Assembly: GCA_039707465.1 (NCBI GenBank) | Contig: CM077646.1 | Coordinates: 83,515,215-83,579,214 of the forward strand | Length of the DNA: 64,000 nt | Reading direction: 5' to 3' | Origin: Rhabdophis nuchalis | Lineage: Eukaryota; Chordata; Lepidosauria; Squamata; Natricidae | Part shown: positions 34,607 to 47,851 of the stretch, one piece after another | How positions within the stretch are numbered: position 1 is the stretch's first letter | How the letters are laid out: every line of letters starts with the position of its first letter | Program-made: the position numbers and the translations under genes | Notes under the pieces: model-generated | The model's input: the letters and a program-made list of their open reading frames with translations, nothing else | The model's database searches: none | Told to the model about the DNA's origin: nothing

Positions 34607-35405
34607 CTTCAACTTTACTCCTGAACTTCATGTGTGAATTGGATTTTTATAATGAAACTAATTCTTGCCCAATATAACTCTGGACTAATTAAGCTGAATG
34701 ATTGAAAGCCTCTCAAGTGTGTTGGCCATGTGCTTGGGCTTTTCTCCATTGTGTGCTGAAACCTTACTATTTGGGAACTAGCGGTTCACCTCTTTGTTGC
34801 CCGTGTTTCTGGTGTTGGGCTGCTGTTCTTAGCCAAGCCCTGCCAGCAAGACCCAGTTTTCAGATAGAAGGCGTCCATTCGTGGAAGTTACTTTCTTGAG
34901 CTTCATGGGTTGCAGGGAAACTGATGGAGGGTTCTGGATAAATGCTTTAAAGGATTTAGTTATGAAATAAACATTAAGTATCTCTCAAGTGTTAATTGTA
35001 TGAACTGGGACAGGAGACTATCCAATCTAGTCAGAGAGGGTGGGAGTGTTCCAGGTCCCAGTGGCCAAAGAATGCCCCTTTGTGTTGCCTGGAAAACAAC
35101 TGCTACAGTGCCCACCTTAGGAAATATACTCCCTCTGGAAATCAGGTTGGTCCCAACTCTGCTGGCATTTCATTAGGCCCTATCTAAAGATTAGGTTCTA
35201 TGCCTGTGCTCCAGGTGTGTGTAGGGACTGACTTGATCGTATTAGCAATTTTCAGTTGTTGTTTCTTAGCTGCCTAAGAATTTTTGATGTTTAAAACGTT
35301 TGTTAATGTTTTTTTTTTAATTCAGTTTGCCACCCAGGGTTGAGATGGGCAACCATGTAAATTGGGTGGGTGGGTGGATGGATGGATGGATGGATGGATG
35401 GATGG
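34607..35405 (+). mobile_element. L2 3'-end remnant with (GGAT)n tail
   Basis: From about 35020 the text resembles the decayed end of an L2 ORF and 3' UTR (ggtcccaactctgctggc, gtttgccacccagggttgagatgg). It ends in a run of tggatggatggatgg at 35368-35405, a typical expanded LINE tail. The part 34607-35015 is less clear and may include unrelated sequence. Confidence 0.45.
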
Positions 35406-36440
35406 AAGTATATTTAAAATATAAGCATTGTTAACATTCTTGATTTTACCAAAAATCAAAGATTTGCAGGAATAATGAATATAAAGAAATTGTTATATAT
35501 TTTAAAGCTACAATATAAAATTATATTTATATACACACACAAGCACAAACTAATATTAATTAAATTCCATAAATGAGGAATACCACATCTGAAACATCAG
35601 GTTCCACTTAGCTCCCATAGCTATTACCCACAGTTGGGGTAATACATTTAATACATGCAAGAATAAAGTAGGAACAGAAGCTTAAAGGGCTATAATGCAA
35701 TAAAAAAATAATAAATTGTATAACAAGAAAAACAGGTGTACAGTTTTATTAGAAACTGGAACAAATAAACAAATTAGTTTAAGAATTTAAGGAGAATTAT
35801 TGGGATCAATTGAACCATGGAACCGGTTACACAGGTGTTCGGCTCACTTTCATCTGATATGTTTACACAGAGTTAGCTTTCTGTCTGGAATGTTTTAATT
35901 TGGATTCCTGCACTCAGCAGGAATTTAGACACAATGTCCAAATGTGCCCCTTTCCAACTTAGATTAGATTAATTCAGAATAGAATAAGAAAATATGAATA
36001 GTCTAGCTACAATCTACCTAGGAAATGATTAGGGTGTATTGGCCGACTCTTTGTGCAATTTTTCTCGCAGCCATACAGCAGGGGAGGGGGAGGGGGATGA
36101 TTGGAATGCATGGGAGGTAATTGAGAATTCATGTATACCGTTTGTGGCCTGGGAGAATCTTGACACCTCAAAGTTGAACAAGCTTTGTGCGCCATTTTGA
36201 CTTGAGAGGCTTCTCATTCGAAGTAGACTGTTTCCCAAAACAAAGAGATTGATGAACAGTGGACGGTGGGTGGCCCAGAAGGGAAAAGGGAGGATTTTAC
36301 TATGCAGTTTTTTGCGTGAAAACTTCAGAACTGGCTTTGCTTCTACAGTGCCTATATGGATCTATCAATAAAGTTATGCTCTTGGTAAAGTTATGTCCCA
36401 GGAGTTTCTTTTACTGCATATGCCAACAGGATGGATGGCA
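35406..36440. other. No gene seen
   Basis: Unassigned AT-rich DNA with short cac runs. No coding region recognised. Confidence 0.5.
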
Positions 36441-36444
36441 TAGG

Positions 36445-36955
36445 GCAGTGATGGCAAATCTTTTTTTGGCTCACATGCCAAAAGCGGGGGGAGTACAGGG
36501 GGGGTTGTATGTGGGCGTGCCACACATGCAGATGCTTCACCCCTCTGCACACATGCGCGTGCAACCAGCACTCTTCCAACCTAGGCAAACTGAAATTTCA
36601 GGAACGGAGTTCTGTTTGCTCGTAGGGCCGTTTTTTGCCCTCCGGAGCCTTTAGGAGGCTTCCCTGGAGCCTCCAGTAGGTGAAAAATGGCCTTACGGCC
36701 AAACTGGAAGTTGCTTTCTGTTTGCTCATAGGGCCATTAGTTGCCCTCCAGAGCGTTCAGGGAAGGCTCCTGAAGTCTCCGGAGGGCAAAGAACAGCCCT
36801 ATGGACAAGCCCTATGGACAAACCCTATGGAAGTGACTTCCAGTATGGCCATAAGGCCATTTTTTGCCCCCTGAAAGCTCCAAAGGGTGAAAAATGGTTT
36901 CCAAAGAAGGCCAACGTCAGCTGGCCAGCACGTGCATGCATGCTGGAGCTGACAG
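36445..36955. mobile_element. hAT-like non-autonomous DNA element
   Basis: It begins cagtgatggcaaatc and contains ggctcacatgccaaaag and repeated gccattttttgcc / aagtgacttcc blocks. This resembles the abundant squamate hAT-type repeats that begin CAGTGATGGCGAACC. The partner end and target duplication were not identified. Internal blocks around tagggcc(a/g)tt...tgccctcc recur with a spacing of about 110 bp. Confidence 0.45.
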
Positions 36956-37070
36956 GGCAATCTTCATTGATGAAGATGTTGAAGAGTACTAGAAATGAGC
37001 CTTGAGGCACCCCGCTGCAATATTCCCTCCATGTAGATGCAGTTCCATTGAGGACTACATGTTGAGTGCA
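36955..37070 (-). mobile_element. CR1-type LINE fragment (RT motif B)
   Basis: The minus strand reads GTASTWREYCSGVPQGS followed by LFNIFINE, matching the CR1-group RT block ([20 protein letters not shown]). Only about 100 bp is recognisable. Confidence 0.55.
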
Positions 37071-37074
37071 GTTG

Positions 37075-37420
37075 GTCCGCCTCCTACCACATACCTCCCT
37101 TAGACCTGTCCGCTCCCACAGAGTGGGCCTTCTCAGGGTGCCATCCGCCGGACAATGCCAACGGGTGGCCCCCAGGGGGAGAGCCTTCTCTGTGGCGGGG
37201 CCTGCCCTCTGGAACAACCTACCCCCCCGACCTTCGTACCACCACGGACCTACGCCTCTTCCGCTGGGCATTAAAGACACATTTATTTCAAGAGGCCGGC
37301 CTGGCATAGTTTTAATGGGTAAAGTTTTAATTGATTTTAATGTTTTCTAATCCAAATTTTTAGCACAGACCCTAATTTAATTCATTTTAAACTGATTTGT
37401 AATGTATGCGTTTTTTATAT
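37075..37420 (+). mobile_element. L2 3'-end copy, 5'-truncated and frameshifted
   Basis: Reads [40 protein letters not shown], then a single-base shift and LRLFRWALKTHLFQEAGLA, followed by an L2-type 3' UTR. It matches the last about 80 codons of the intact L2 ORF at moderate divergence. Confidence 0.75.
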
Positions 37421-38902
37421 TTCTGTGCACTAAAATCCATTGAAAGTAGGTTTTATGTTACCAAAGTATTGAGATTAAAGTTTAAGTATATTTATACTTG
37501 AACATTATCTAAAACAGAAGCAGTAGTATCACAATAGTATGAGATTTCAATTCAATATGTTTAATAAAACAACTGAACACTTTTCTGTTTTCTTAATTTA
37601 AAGACCAATGCATATACATTAAATATAGTAGATAGCTATTTTCATACAGTACCATCATCAGTTAACCATCCATAACAAAATATTTTGTATACAGTACATG
37701 CAGGTTGGATTAAAGCAAAGTTACAGTACTAAAGCAGTAATATACAAGAATTGGATTCAGCTTTAATATATAAAAGACAAGAAGTTGAAAAGTGGTCTTA
37801 AATTAGTCATGAAAGTGTATTGTCTACATCAAGTGAAAACACATGTGAAGAGCTTTTTTTCTTTCTCTTTTTCTTCCTTTGTTTTCTTTATTCTGTATTA
37901 ATTTGTGTTACTGTTTTCTGTCTTTAAAGCTATTTCTCTGTTTATCTCACATGTAAAGAGGTTAGCCAGAATATCTATAACTGCTTGTGGGAAAATAAAT
38001 TAAATTATTTTAACTCGGTTTTCAGTTGATTTAAATGGGTCTATTTATAGATATAACAGTCTGTGACTGTTACTGACTCTGCATACAGTAACTTGTCTCT
38101 CTGTTTCTGTCTCAATCCTGTTTATGAGCTACACACAATCAAGATCCCCACATGCCTAAAATATTTTACCACAAAATAAAATACTTTTCTAATCCTAGAT
38201 CTTAAAATTCTATCCTACCTGGCCAAACCCCTACAGGAAATACAAGGTTGTGTATTTGTGCTCCCTGTGCAGAGAATATACTCATTTCTCTTTTAAAAAC
38301 ATTTCTACATGGTTAATATTCAGGATATATATATTTTTGTTATAAAAGTAGTGTATACTTCCAAGACATCCACATGAATAAATATTAAAGCCTTTGAGGC
38401 TAAAGGGCTTGATATTGAGTTGTCTTTCAATTTTAGCATAAATATTTAAATATTATCTAGTGTCATAATGAATTAGATTATCAAATTAATAATACAGTGC
38501 CCTATAGAGCTTTTTAAAGCCCGTTTAATTTACTTTTGTTAAATGTTCAATTTTTTTTTCTTGAGCTATGATAAATACTTATACAGGAGATCTTTCCAAG
38601 ACATAATGAATTATTTAATATCCTAAAATTGTTTTAAAACTTACTATTTTCTTCTGCAAAAAAGGCAACCTAGTGTGGATCTCAGTGAGCAAAGCAATCC
38701 AATTTTGTGCTAATAAACGATTTATTCCAGTACAATTCCTAAACTACACAAATTAAAAATATAGAGAAATTTTTTAATTTATTAAATGTTGTATACGTTT
38801 TGTAAAGAAATTGGGCAGTATAATTTACAGATGTTAACAGTTTCAAGTTTTGTGATACTGGTTTTAATAATAGTACTTCAATAATTCTTTGCCTGTACTA
38901 TT
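37421..38902. other. No further gene seen; includes the asporin 3' UTR
   Basis: The region downstream of the asporin stop codon (minus strand, below 38903) is AT-rich, with several tttatt words that read AATAAA on the minus strand (for example near 38711 and 38775). The real cleavage site cannot be chosen from sequence alone. Confidence 0.4.
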
Positions 38903-39100
38903 TTATTTTCCATAATTTGCAATCTGCACACTGTTTCTATTTAATACACAACGAAAAGTTGCTGGTTGGATATCCCAGTATTTGACAGGATTCTTGAATA
39001 AGCTTATGCCATTATATAGTGTTTTCTTCAGCCTTCCTTCTCTTGGACAAAAATCATTCACTCCCACGCTTGAAATACTATTTGAGTGAAGAAAGACAAC
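38903..39100 (-). CDS. ASPN: Asporin last coding exon
   Basis: Encodes residues 316-380 and the TAA stop ([18 protein letters not shown], then [15 protein letters not shown], then [17 protein letters not shown], ending ANYGK). C333 and C366 form the expected C-terminal disulphide of the SLRP 'ear' repeat. Acceptor ctcatag. Confidence 0.95.
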   Translation of the reverse strand, partial: VVFLHSNSISSVGVNDFCPREGRLKKTLYNGISLFKNPVKYWDIQPATFRCVLNRNSVQIANYGK

Positions 39101-42100
39101 CTATGAGAAGATAAAAAGAAATTTCAGTAATCACCATGCAAAGCTTACTACTACAAGTTTGGTATTTCCTAGATGGGATTAGCAGGTTAATGGCCTGCTA
39201 ATCAGAGGTCGTATTCAGCAGGTTCTGACCAGATCTGTAGAACCAGTAATAGAAATTTTGAGTAGTTTGGAGAACCGGTAAATACCACCTCTGACTGGCT
39301 CTGTCCCCATCTAGTCTCTGCCTCCCGAGTCCTAGCTGATCGAAAGGGAGTGGGGATTTTGCAGTAACCTTCCCCTGGAGTAGGGAGGGAATGGAGATTT
39401 TACAGTATCCTTCCCCTGCCATGCCCACCAAGCCACAGCCACAGAACCGGTAATAAAATTTTTTGAATCCCACCACTGCCCTAGATCAATACAATACAAA
39501 TACAAAATTTAGAAATATTTAGTACAGAATTGAAACAATTCTGTTTCAATTGTGCTAGCTTGTGCTAGCCATAGTTTCTGTTACAAACTTGACAACTGTC
39601 TTAGTAAGAGCAAGGGGGAAAAACTATTAAGTATTACCTGTAGATATTTTAGTTCTGAAAGACCAGGAGGTACTTTTTTCAGCTTGTTCTTTTCTAGATG
39701 GATTTCTCTAACATTCGGTAAATTAGCAAAACTTCCATTTTCCACAACTTTGATTTTGTTGTTTCCCAACCCCAACCTAGTGGTAAATTAAAATTGAAAT
39801 AGCTCAGACAATATATTTTATAATAAAACTTGAAAACTGTATAAACTATTTAAAACAGTCTATTTCAGGACTTCATTCTCAAACTATTTTCTCAAGAACT
39901 GCTTTCCAATATTCTATTGGGCTGTCAGAATATTGTTAAATATAACTTGCATTTCTTCTTTAACGTTCTTCTAGCATCTATTGCATTCCTTTAAAGTTGT
40001 CTTACCTCTTTTAACACAATTTAACTCAACTTAATATATCCATAGTGGAGCCATATATATCATTTTTTCCCAGGTGTCTTGAAAGCCATTCTGTTTTTTT
40101 ACTTCATTCTCTCCATCTATTATTTATAGGCATAGCCAAAATTCCTCAGTATATCTATTTAGAAACAGAGGTCACAAGATCTGACATGCTTCAGGAAAAA
40201 AAAGATCTTCCTGACTCCTCTTAGGTTCAAAGAAAAAAAGAAGTTGACTACAATAATATAGTATAATTTAGAAATGTATTTATATAACTCAAAGCAAAAC
40301 AGGAGACCTCAAAGGAATAAAAGTTATTGGAAGAGTTCTTAATAAGTTAATATAATGTTAAGGAATTATTGTTACAAAATATTGCATCAAATTTTGAATT
40401 ATTATAGTATCAACAATTTTTAATTTTTAGCATTTAGTTGCCTTGATTTTCTATATAAGGCACTCTTAAATTCTTTCCTGGAGGCTAAATATATTCCCTT
40501 GGTAAGGAGCAAAGCAGGAAAAAGCTTTCTCTTATATCCCCATTAGGAAGCTAAAACAGTTTGTCTTCTTGCTGATATTAATGTTAAACATAGTAATGTT
40601 AATATAGGTCAGCTGATATAAGTCCTAAGTCAGTTATGATCAAATAGAATATAGAATAACAGAGTTGGAAGGTATCTTGGAGGTCTTGTAGTCCAACCTC
40701 CTGCTTAGGCAGGAAACCCTACACCACTTCCGACAAATGGTTATCCAACATCTTCTTAAAAACAAAAAAACTTTAAAATACACAAAAAACAGCAACAGTG
40801 TTGTTTTAACGCTGTGTTTAAAAACAAATGGCAACAAATGCAAATTTTTCCACATGTAAATAATATTCCAATTTTATGGACTGGTTAGTGCCATACATTT
40901 GTATCAGTTGAAATTTCAGAAAACTCGTCAAGGTTAGGTCATGTTGAATATTGCAATTGCTTTATCATGAACAAACCAGAACATAAGAAGAGTTGCCGTT
41001 CATATTAGAAATAGTTGGGCAATTGCCCATTAACAGCTGGTGCAACCCAGAGGTGGGTTCCTACTGGTTTGGGCCGGTTCAGCCGAACTGGTAGTAACTT
41101 GGCGGCCTAGGTTGCTGGAACCAGCAGCAACCCATGCCTGCCACACCCCCAAACTGGTTCGCCGCCATCTTGTTTCTGCCTTATGTGCATGCACATAGCA
41201 ATTTTATTGCACTGCACATGGCCACACAGCACGCATCAAGCATGCACGGCACGTCCCTGAGTGAACTGGCAGTAGCTGCAGCTGGGACCCATCCCTGGTG
41301 CAACCCCATCCTAGAATAAGCTATCCTCTGGGCGCAGGCTCTTGTTTTCCATACAGCAAAAGCAACTCTTGTCTATCATTAAATACGGTATCTGTATTTT
41401 ATTTCAGTTTGTTCCCTTAAATAATATTACTGACCCTAAGAAACAGTCAGATAAATTGACTGCTTTCTTTTTACCACATCTACAGACAGAATCAGCAGTG
41501 CTAAGTATTATCAGCATACTAGTGGCAACACATTCAAAGCTTAAGTTCTACCTCTGGAGATTTTTATATCGAATGAAATCTTCAAGTTCAATTGCAGAGA
41601 TTTTGTTGTCATCTAGATGAAGTTCCAGTAGACTGGATGGTAATGCTGTTAAAAAGGGGAATATGTATCTTGAATAAGTTAAACATTAAAAATTAAGCAT
41701 TAATATATTATTAGATATGTGGAGATCAAATGTGGCAATATCAAACATTTTTATGGCATCTATAATTGTTACAGGAATGCACAGTCACGATGAGCAATGA
41801 GGCTTATCTTGTTCAAATACACATTTCAGGAATTAAAATTGCATAGATTGCTGAATTGAAGCAGGATCATATCCTCCGAGTTGTTTCATTCACAAGAAGG
41901 AAGGTCATGACATCCCATATACACAGGTGTCCCACTGCATGTCAACTTAGAATGTCATCTTATGCCACAATAAATTATTAACATTTCTTTATTTTCTCCC
42001 CCCCCCAATGTTTTAATTTTTATTCAAAGCTTTAAAACACAAACTCCAAAAAAGGGGAGAAAGGAAAAGAAATACAAAAGGAAAAGAAAACTAGAAAAGA

Positions 42101-45100
42101 CTATATAAACAGGAAAAAATGTGCATAAAAAACAAAGCAATAAAATATCCCCCTTGGTGAATACTAGTAACAATTTTTATGAGTGCTAAAATGCATAGGT
42201 CGTGCAAAACAGACCCAAATCTGCATAGCATATGGAAAATGGTAAGTGTAACAGTATTCTTGTGCTAGCCTCATGTTGATCTGAAAAATAGTTTTCCAAA
42301 TTAAATATAAGGCATGTTTGTTATTTTAGAACTGTTAGCCAATATTCACAACAAAATTTTGTGGCATCTTAAAACTAACAAACGCCCCACCACATAAAAT
42401 TAAAGAGATGGAGGCATTAAGCAAAATTTTAAAATGATACTGCTTGTTATATTCATGTATCTGTTTTCTATGTTGTTACACCATGATCTAAAGCATGCCT
42501 TTGGTTTCCATTATGGTCTAGAAAAATATTAGCTCTCCAGTGATTTCATCTTGGCAGCATTATTATGAAATGCCAAAAAAACAGTTTCTTCTTGTTGGTT
42601 TCCAATTCTACCTTTGCTTTTCTAATTTATGTATGAATGTGCATTTCTGTTTATTGGATTCATAAACTAGTCACTAATCTGTTGGCCTTTGAGATTCATT
42701 AGCAAATGATTCTTGAACAGACTTGTGCATCTATGGCTGAAAAATAACTTTGAATATGCCAATTTCTTGTCCTTGAAAACTTGCAGATACATAAACTTCA
42801 ACTTCCAGAATTTGCAGCTCATCTTGAAATTAGAAGCTTAGGTAATGTCAAATGTTATTCCAATATTTTTCCCTGCAATTCTCAACATACCTTTATCATA
42901 TTTTTTCAATATTATGCCCAGAGGTGGTATTCAGCCAGTTCTGACAGGTTCTGGAGAACCGGTAGGTATTTTTCGGACTATAAGATGCACCAGAGTATAA
43001 GACGCACCAAGATTTTGAATAGATAATTTTTTTAAAAAAGTTTTTGTACTCTGCAGGCCTCCCAAACCCACTGTGCCTCGTTTTTTGTGAAAAATGAGGC
43101 ACGCAGAGAGTTTGAGAGGCCTGGAAAGTGCTCCTGGGGGCTGTAGGAAGCAAAAACAAGCAAAAAAACCCCCATTTTTCGCTTGTTTTTCCCCTCCCAA
43201 GCCTCCAGGAGCACTTTGCAGGCCTGCCAAACACTCTGCACGTTCGTTTTTGCAAAAGGCGCAGGGTTTCATGAGCCCAAAAATGCTGTATTAAGTGTAT
43301 AAGACACACCCAGATTTTCATCCTCTTTTTTTGGGGGGGAAAGGTGCATCTTATACTCCAAAAAATAAGGTATTTCATAGCACACAGTCACACAGTATAT
43401 AGTGAAAATTTACACTTGAATAAATATGTACATTATATGCTTATATTTTAGCATTTAAGATCATCCTATGATTGGATGCAAAGATATTACAGTTCATCAA
43501 CTAGCGTTTTTCTTTTCTTGAGTTGTTATAAAAACATGGCATGCTTTTACAATTGATTATTTAATTAACAACAAAATTATTTGCTGAAATGGGAAATAAG
43601 TTTTTCTAAACTCTTGGAACTTTTTCAATTATTTTTTAACCATTTGATAGAAGGCCACATTTTTCAGTCTTTGATGTTCCTGGAAGGTTGGAAAATAGTT
43701 AGGGCAGTGGTCAGCAAACCGCGGCTCGCGAGCCGCATGCGGCTCTTTGGCCACTCGAGTGTGGCTCTTCCTCCACCCTCGCCAACGGTGGGACTCCTGG
43801 GACCTGCCCGAGTAACCCTCCCTACTGGCCGCTGATTCCCTCCCTCCCTCTCTCCGGGGAGCCTCTCCAGCCGGCATGCCGGCCACTGGTCTACTTCCAG
43901 GGGTGCGGAGGCTCTGCAGGCGGGGGGAGGGAACAGGCGTCCAGTGGGTCACCCACTGAACGCCGTTCCTTCCCCCCCCACATGGAACCTTCTCACCCCT
44001 GGAAGTAGCCTGAGCGAGCGGGCGGGTGAGCCAGGCTACTTCCAGGGCAGTTGGAGGGAACCGGCGTCCAGTGGGTCCCCCACTGAACGCCGTTCCTTCC
44101 CCACCCCACACGGAGCCTTCTCAACCCTGGAAGTAGCCTGAGCGAGCGAACGAGCGGGCGGGCGAGTGAGGCTACTTTCAGGGCGATTGGAGGGAACCGG
44201 CGTCCAGTGGGTCACCCACTGAACACCGTTCCTTCCCCCCCCCACGGAACCTGGAAGTAGCCGGAACGAACGAGCAAGCACAGCGGGCGGCCAGGTTAAG
44301 GCGAGCGAATGAGTAAGCGCGGCGGGCTGGGCTGAGGAGGCTCCACGGGGGGTGGGGGGCAGACAGACAGACAGAGAGGCACAGACACAGAGAGAGACAA
44401 GGAGGGAGGGGGAAATCAGAGCGTGACAGACACACACAAAGAGGGAGGGAGAGGGAGGGAGAGAAAGATAGACAGAGACACAGAATTAGTGATTAAGTGC
44501 TTGAATGTGAGACAGACAGACACACACACACACAGAGTGACAGAGATGGGCGAACGAAGGAGAGACAGAGATAGAATAATAATAATAATAATAATTTTTA
44601 ATTTTATATCCCGCTCTCTCTCCCCAAAGGGACTCGAGGCGGGGCACAGGCACTTAAAAATACAATTAAAATCACAGACAAAATACAAAATTAAAAATGA
44701 ATTAAATTAATCCTGCGCTAAAAACCCATAAACTAAAATTCCCCCTTTAAAACCCCTAACCTTAAAAGAGACTACCCAAGGCCGGCCAGGCGAAAAAGAT
44801 GTGTCTTTAATTTTAAACGGAAGGAGCGGAGGTCCGTAGTTGTCCTAATGTCGGGGGGAAGGTCGTTCCAGAGGGCTGGGCCCGCCACAGAGAAGGCCCT
44901 TTCCCTGGGCGTCGCCCGCTGACAGAGTCTAGTGGACGGCACCCGGAGAAGTCCCTCTCTGTGGGAGCGAATCGGCCGTGAGGATGTATGGGGCAGGATC
45001 CGATCCCGCAGATAGCTAGGTCCCGAGCCATGGAGCGCTTTGAAGATGATGACTAACACCTTGAAGCGCACCCGAAAGACGACAGGTAGCCAGTGCAGCT

Positions 45101-47776
45101 CGCGCAAGAGCGGTGTTACGTGGGTAAACCTAGAGGTTCCTATTATTGCTCGCGCGGCTGCGTTCTGGACCAACTGAAGCCTCCGGGTGCACCTCAAGGG
45201 GAGCCCCATGTAGAGAGAGTTACAATAGTCCAGTCGGGATGTCACGAGAGCATGAGTGACTGTGCGAAGGGCGTCCCGATCCAATAGGGGGCGCAACTGG
45301 CGTACCAGGCGAACCTGGTAAAATGCCCTCCTGGCCACGGCTGTCACTTGATCTTCCATGGACAGCCGGGTATCCAGGAGGACACCCAAGTTGCACGCCC
45401 CATCCACAGAGGCAAGATGTTCGCCTCCTATGGCCAGAGATGGCATCAACTGGTTGAATCGGGCAGCCGGAAACCACAGCCACTCGGTCTTGGTCGGGTT
45501 GAGCCCGAGTCCGTTACTTCCCATCCAGATCCGCACGGCTTCCAGGCACTGGCACATCACCGCTACGGCATCGTTGGGGTGGTTTGGGGTAGATATATAC
45601 AGCTGAGTATCATCAGCGTAGAGATGATACTCTACCCCAAAGCCACGGATGATCTCGCCCAGCGGCTTCATATATGTGTTGAACAGGAGAGGCGAGAGGA
45701 CCGACCCCTGAGGCACCCCACATGTGAGGGGTCTCGAGGTCGACCTCTGCTCTCCCGTCAACACAAATTGCGATCGGCCAGAGAGGTAGGAGGAGAACCA
45801 CCGTAAAACGGTGCCTCCCACCCCCAACCCCCCCAGCCGATGCAATAAGATACCATGGTCGATGGTATCGAAAGCCGCCGAGAGGTCTAATAGAACCAGG
45901 ATGGAGGAACAACCCCCATCTCTGGCCCTCCAGAGATCATCCACCAACGCGACCAATGCCGTCTCGGTGCTATGCCCGGGCCGAAAGCCGGACTGGCGCG
46001 GGTCTAGATAATCAACTTCCTCCAGGTGACGGGGAAACTGTTGTGCCACCACACTCTCAACAACCTTCGCCAAAAAGGGAAGGTTGGAGACTGGACGATA
46101 GTTGTTTAAAAGAGCTGGATCCAAAGAGGGCTTCTTGAGGAGGGGTCTCACCATGGCCTCTTTTAGGGAGGCAGGCAAGGAACCCTCACTCAAAGATGCG
46201 TTGACAACCTCTTGGAGCCAGCCTCGTGTCACCTCCCAGGATGCCAGTACAAGCCAGGAGGGACACGGGTCCAGTAAACATGTGGTGGCTCGCAGTCGCC
46301 CACGAAGCCTGTCCATATCATCGGAAGTAACGGAGTCAAACTCCTCCCAAACAAGATCCGCCTCGTGGCATTCCACTGGGCCATTAATGGGGGTTAGCTC
46401 GTTCTGTATCTGAGCGATTTTCTCCTGCAGATAAGATACAAATTCCTCTGCTCTGCCCTGTAAGGGGGCTTCCCGCACCCTCTGTTGAAGGAGGGAGCGG
46501 GTCACCCTAAACAGGGCGGCAGGGAGGTTATCTGCGGATGCTATGAGAGTGGCACAATGGTGGCGTTTGGCCACTCTCAGCGCCACAATGTAAGTCCGTA
46601 AATGGGCTCTTACCTGTGTCCGGTCAGATTCAGATCGGCTAGACCTCCATCTTCTCTCTAGGCGTCTCTTGTGGCATTTCATCACCCTCAGCTCCTCGGT
46701 GAACCAAGGAGCCAGGGTGGCTCGCCGCCGCAAGAGAGGCCGCAAGGGCGCGACCCGATCCAAGGCTCCCGTGGTTGCAGTATTCCATGCGGCCACGAGG
46801 TCCTCCATCGGGGCGCGGGTCAGGGGCACAGGAAGTGGCCCAAGCGCCGCCTGGAACCCATCAGGGTCCATCAGGCACCTGGGGCGGAACCAGATTGGTG
46901 ATTCAGGTTCCGCCTCCCCGCGGAGGGGAGTAGCGGTCGGAAAGTCAAGCCGGAGAAGTGAGTGGTCTGACCATGACAAGGGCGTGATGACTATATTCCC
47001 TATACCCAGATCACTCTTCCATTGGTCAGAGACAAAGATGAGATCCGGTGTATGTCCACCCTCGTGGGTGGGGCCTTGAATTAATTGGGTCAGGTCCATG
47101 GCCGTCATGGAAGCCATGAACTCCCGAGCTACCACGGATGATTCGCCCACCGATGGCAGATTAAAGTCCCCCATGACTAAAAGTCTGGGGGTCTCAACTG
47201 CCACCGTAGCGATCACCTCCAGGAGCTCGGGCAGGGCTGCTGCTACATAGCGGGGAGCCAGGTATACAACCAGCAAGCCCAACTGCCTCCCTAGGCCCCA
47301 TTTCACGTAGAGGGACTCACAACCGGTGGTCTGTGGCACAATGGTCTCTCTCGGCTCAAGACCTTCCTTTACTATGACCGCCACCCCACCACCCCTGCCT
47401 AGGGCCCGGGGCTGATGAAAAGCGTGGTAACCTGGTGGGCACATTTCAACGAGGGGAAGTCCCCCCTCGTGGCCCAACCAGGTCTCCGCAATTCCTGCCA
47501 GGTCCGGCTCCCCCTCTGACACAAGGTCATGGATGAGGGGGGCTTTGTTGACAACGGACCTGGCGTTGCAAAACATCAGCCGCAGGCCCTGGCTCTGTAT
47601 ACCCTGACCACCTAGTCTGCGGGGGTTGTGGCACTTCACCGTTTGTAGAGAGAGAAAGAAAGAAAGAAAGAGAAATAAAGAGAGAGAAAGGGAAAGAAAG
47701 AGAGAGAGAAAAAGAGAGACAGAAAGAAAGAGAGAAAAAGAGAAAGAAAGAGAGAGAGAAATGGAGAGAGAGAGAG

Positions 47777-47851
<75 letters not shown>

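Noticed and set aside
41155..41180. YY1-like gccgccatcttg inside the hAT element
   Set aside because: A single motif match in a GC-rich repeat with no positional support.
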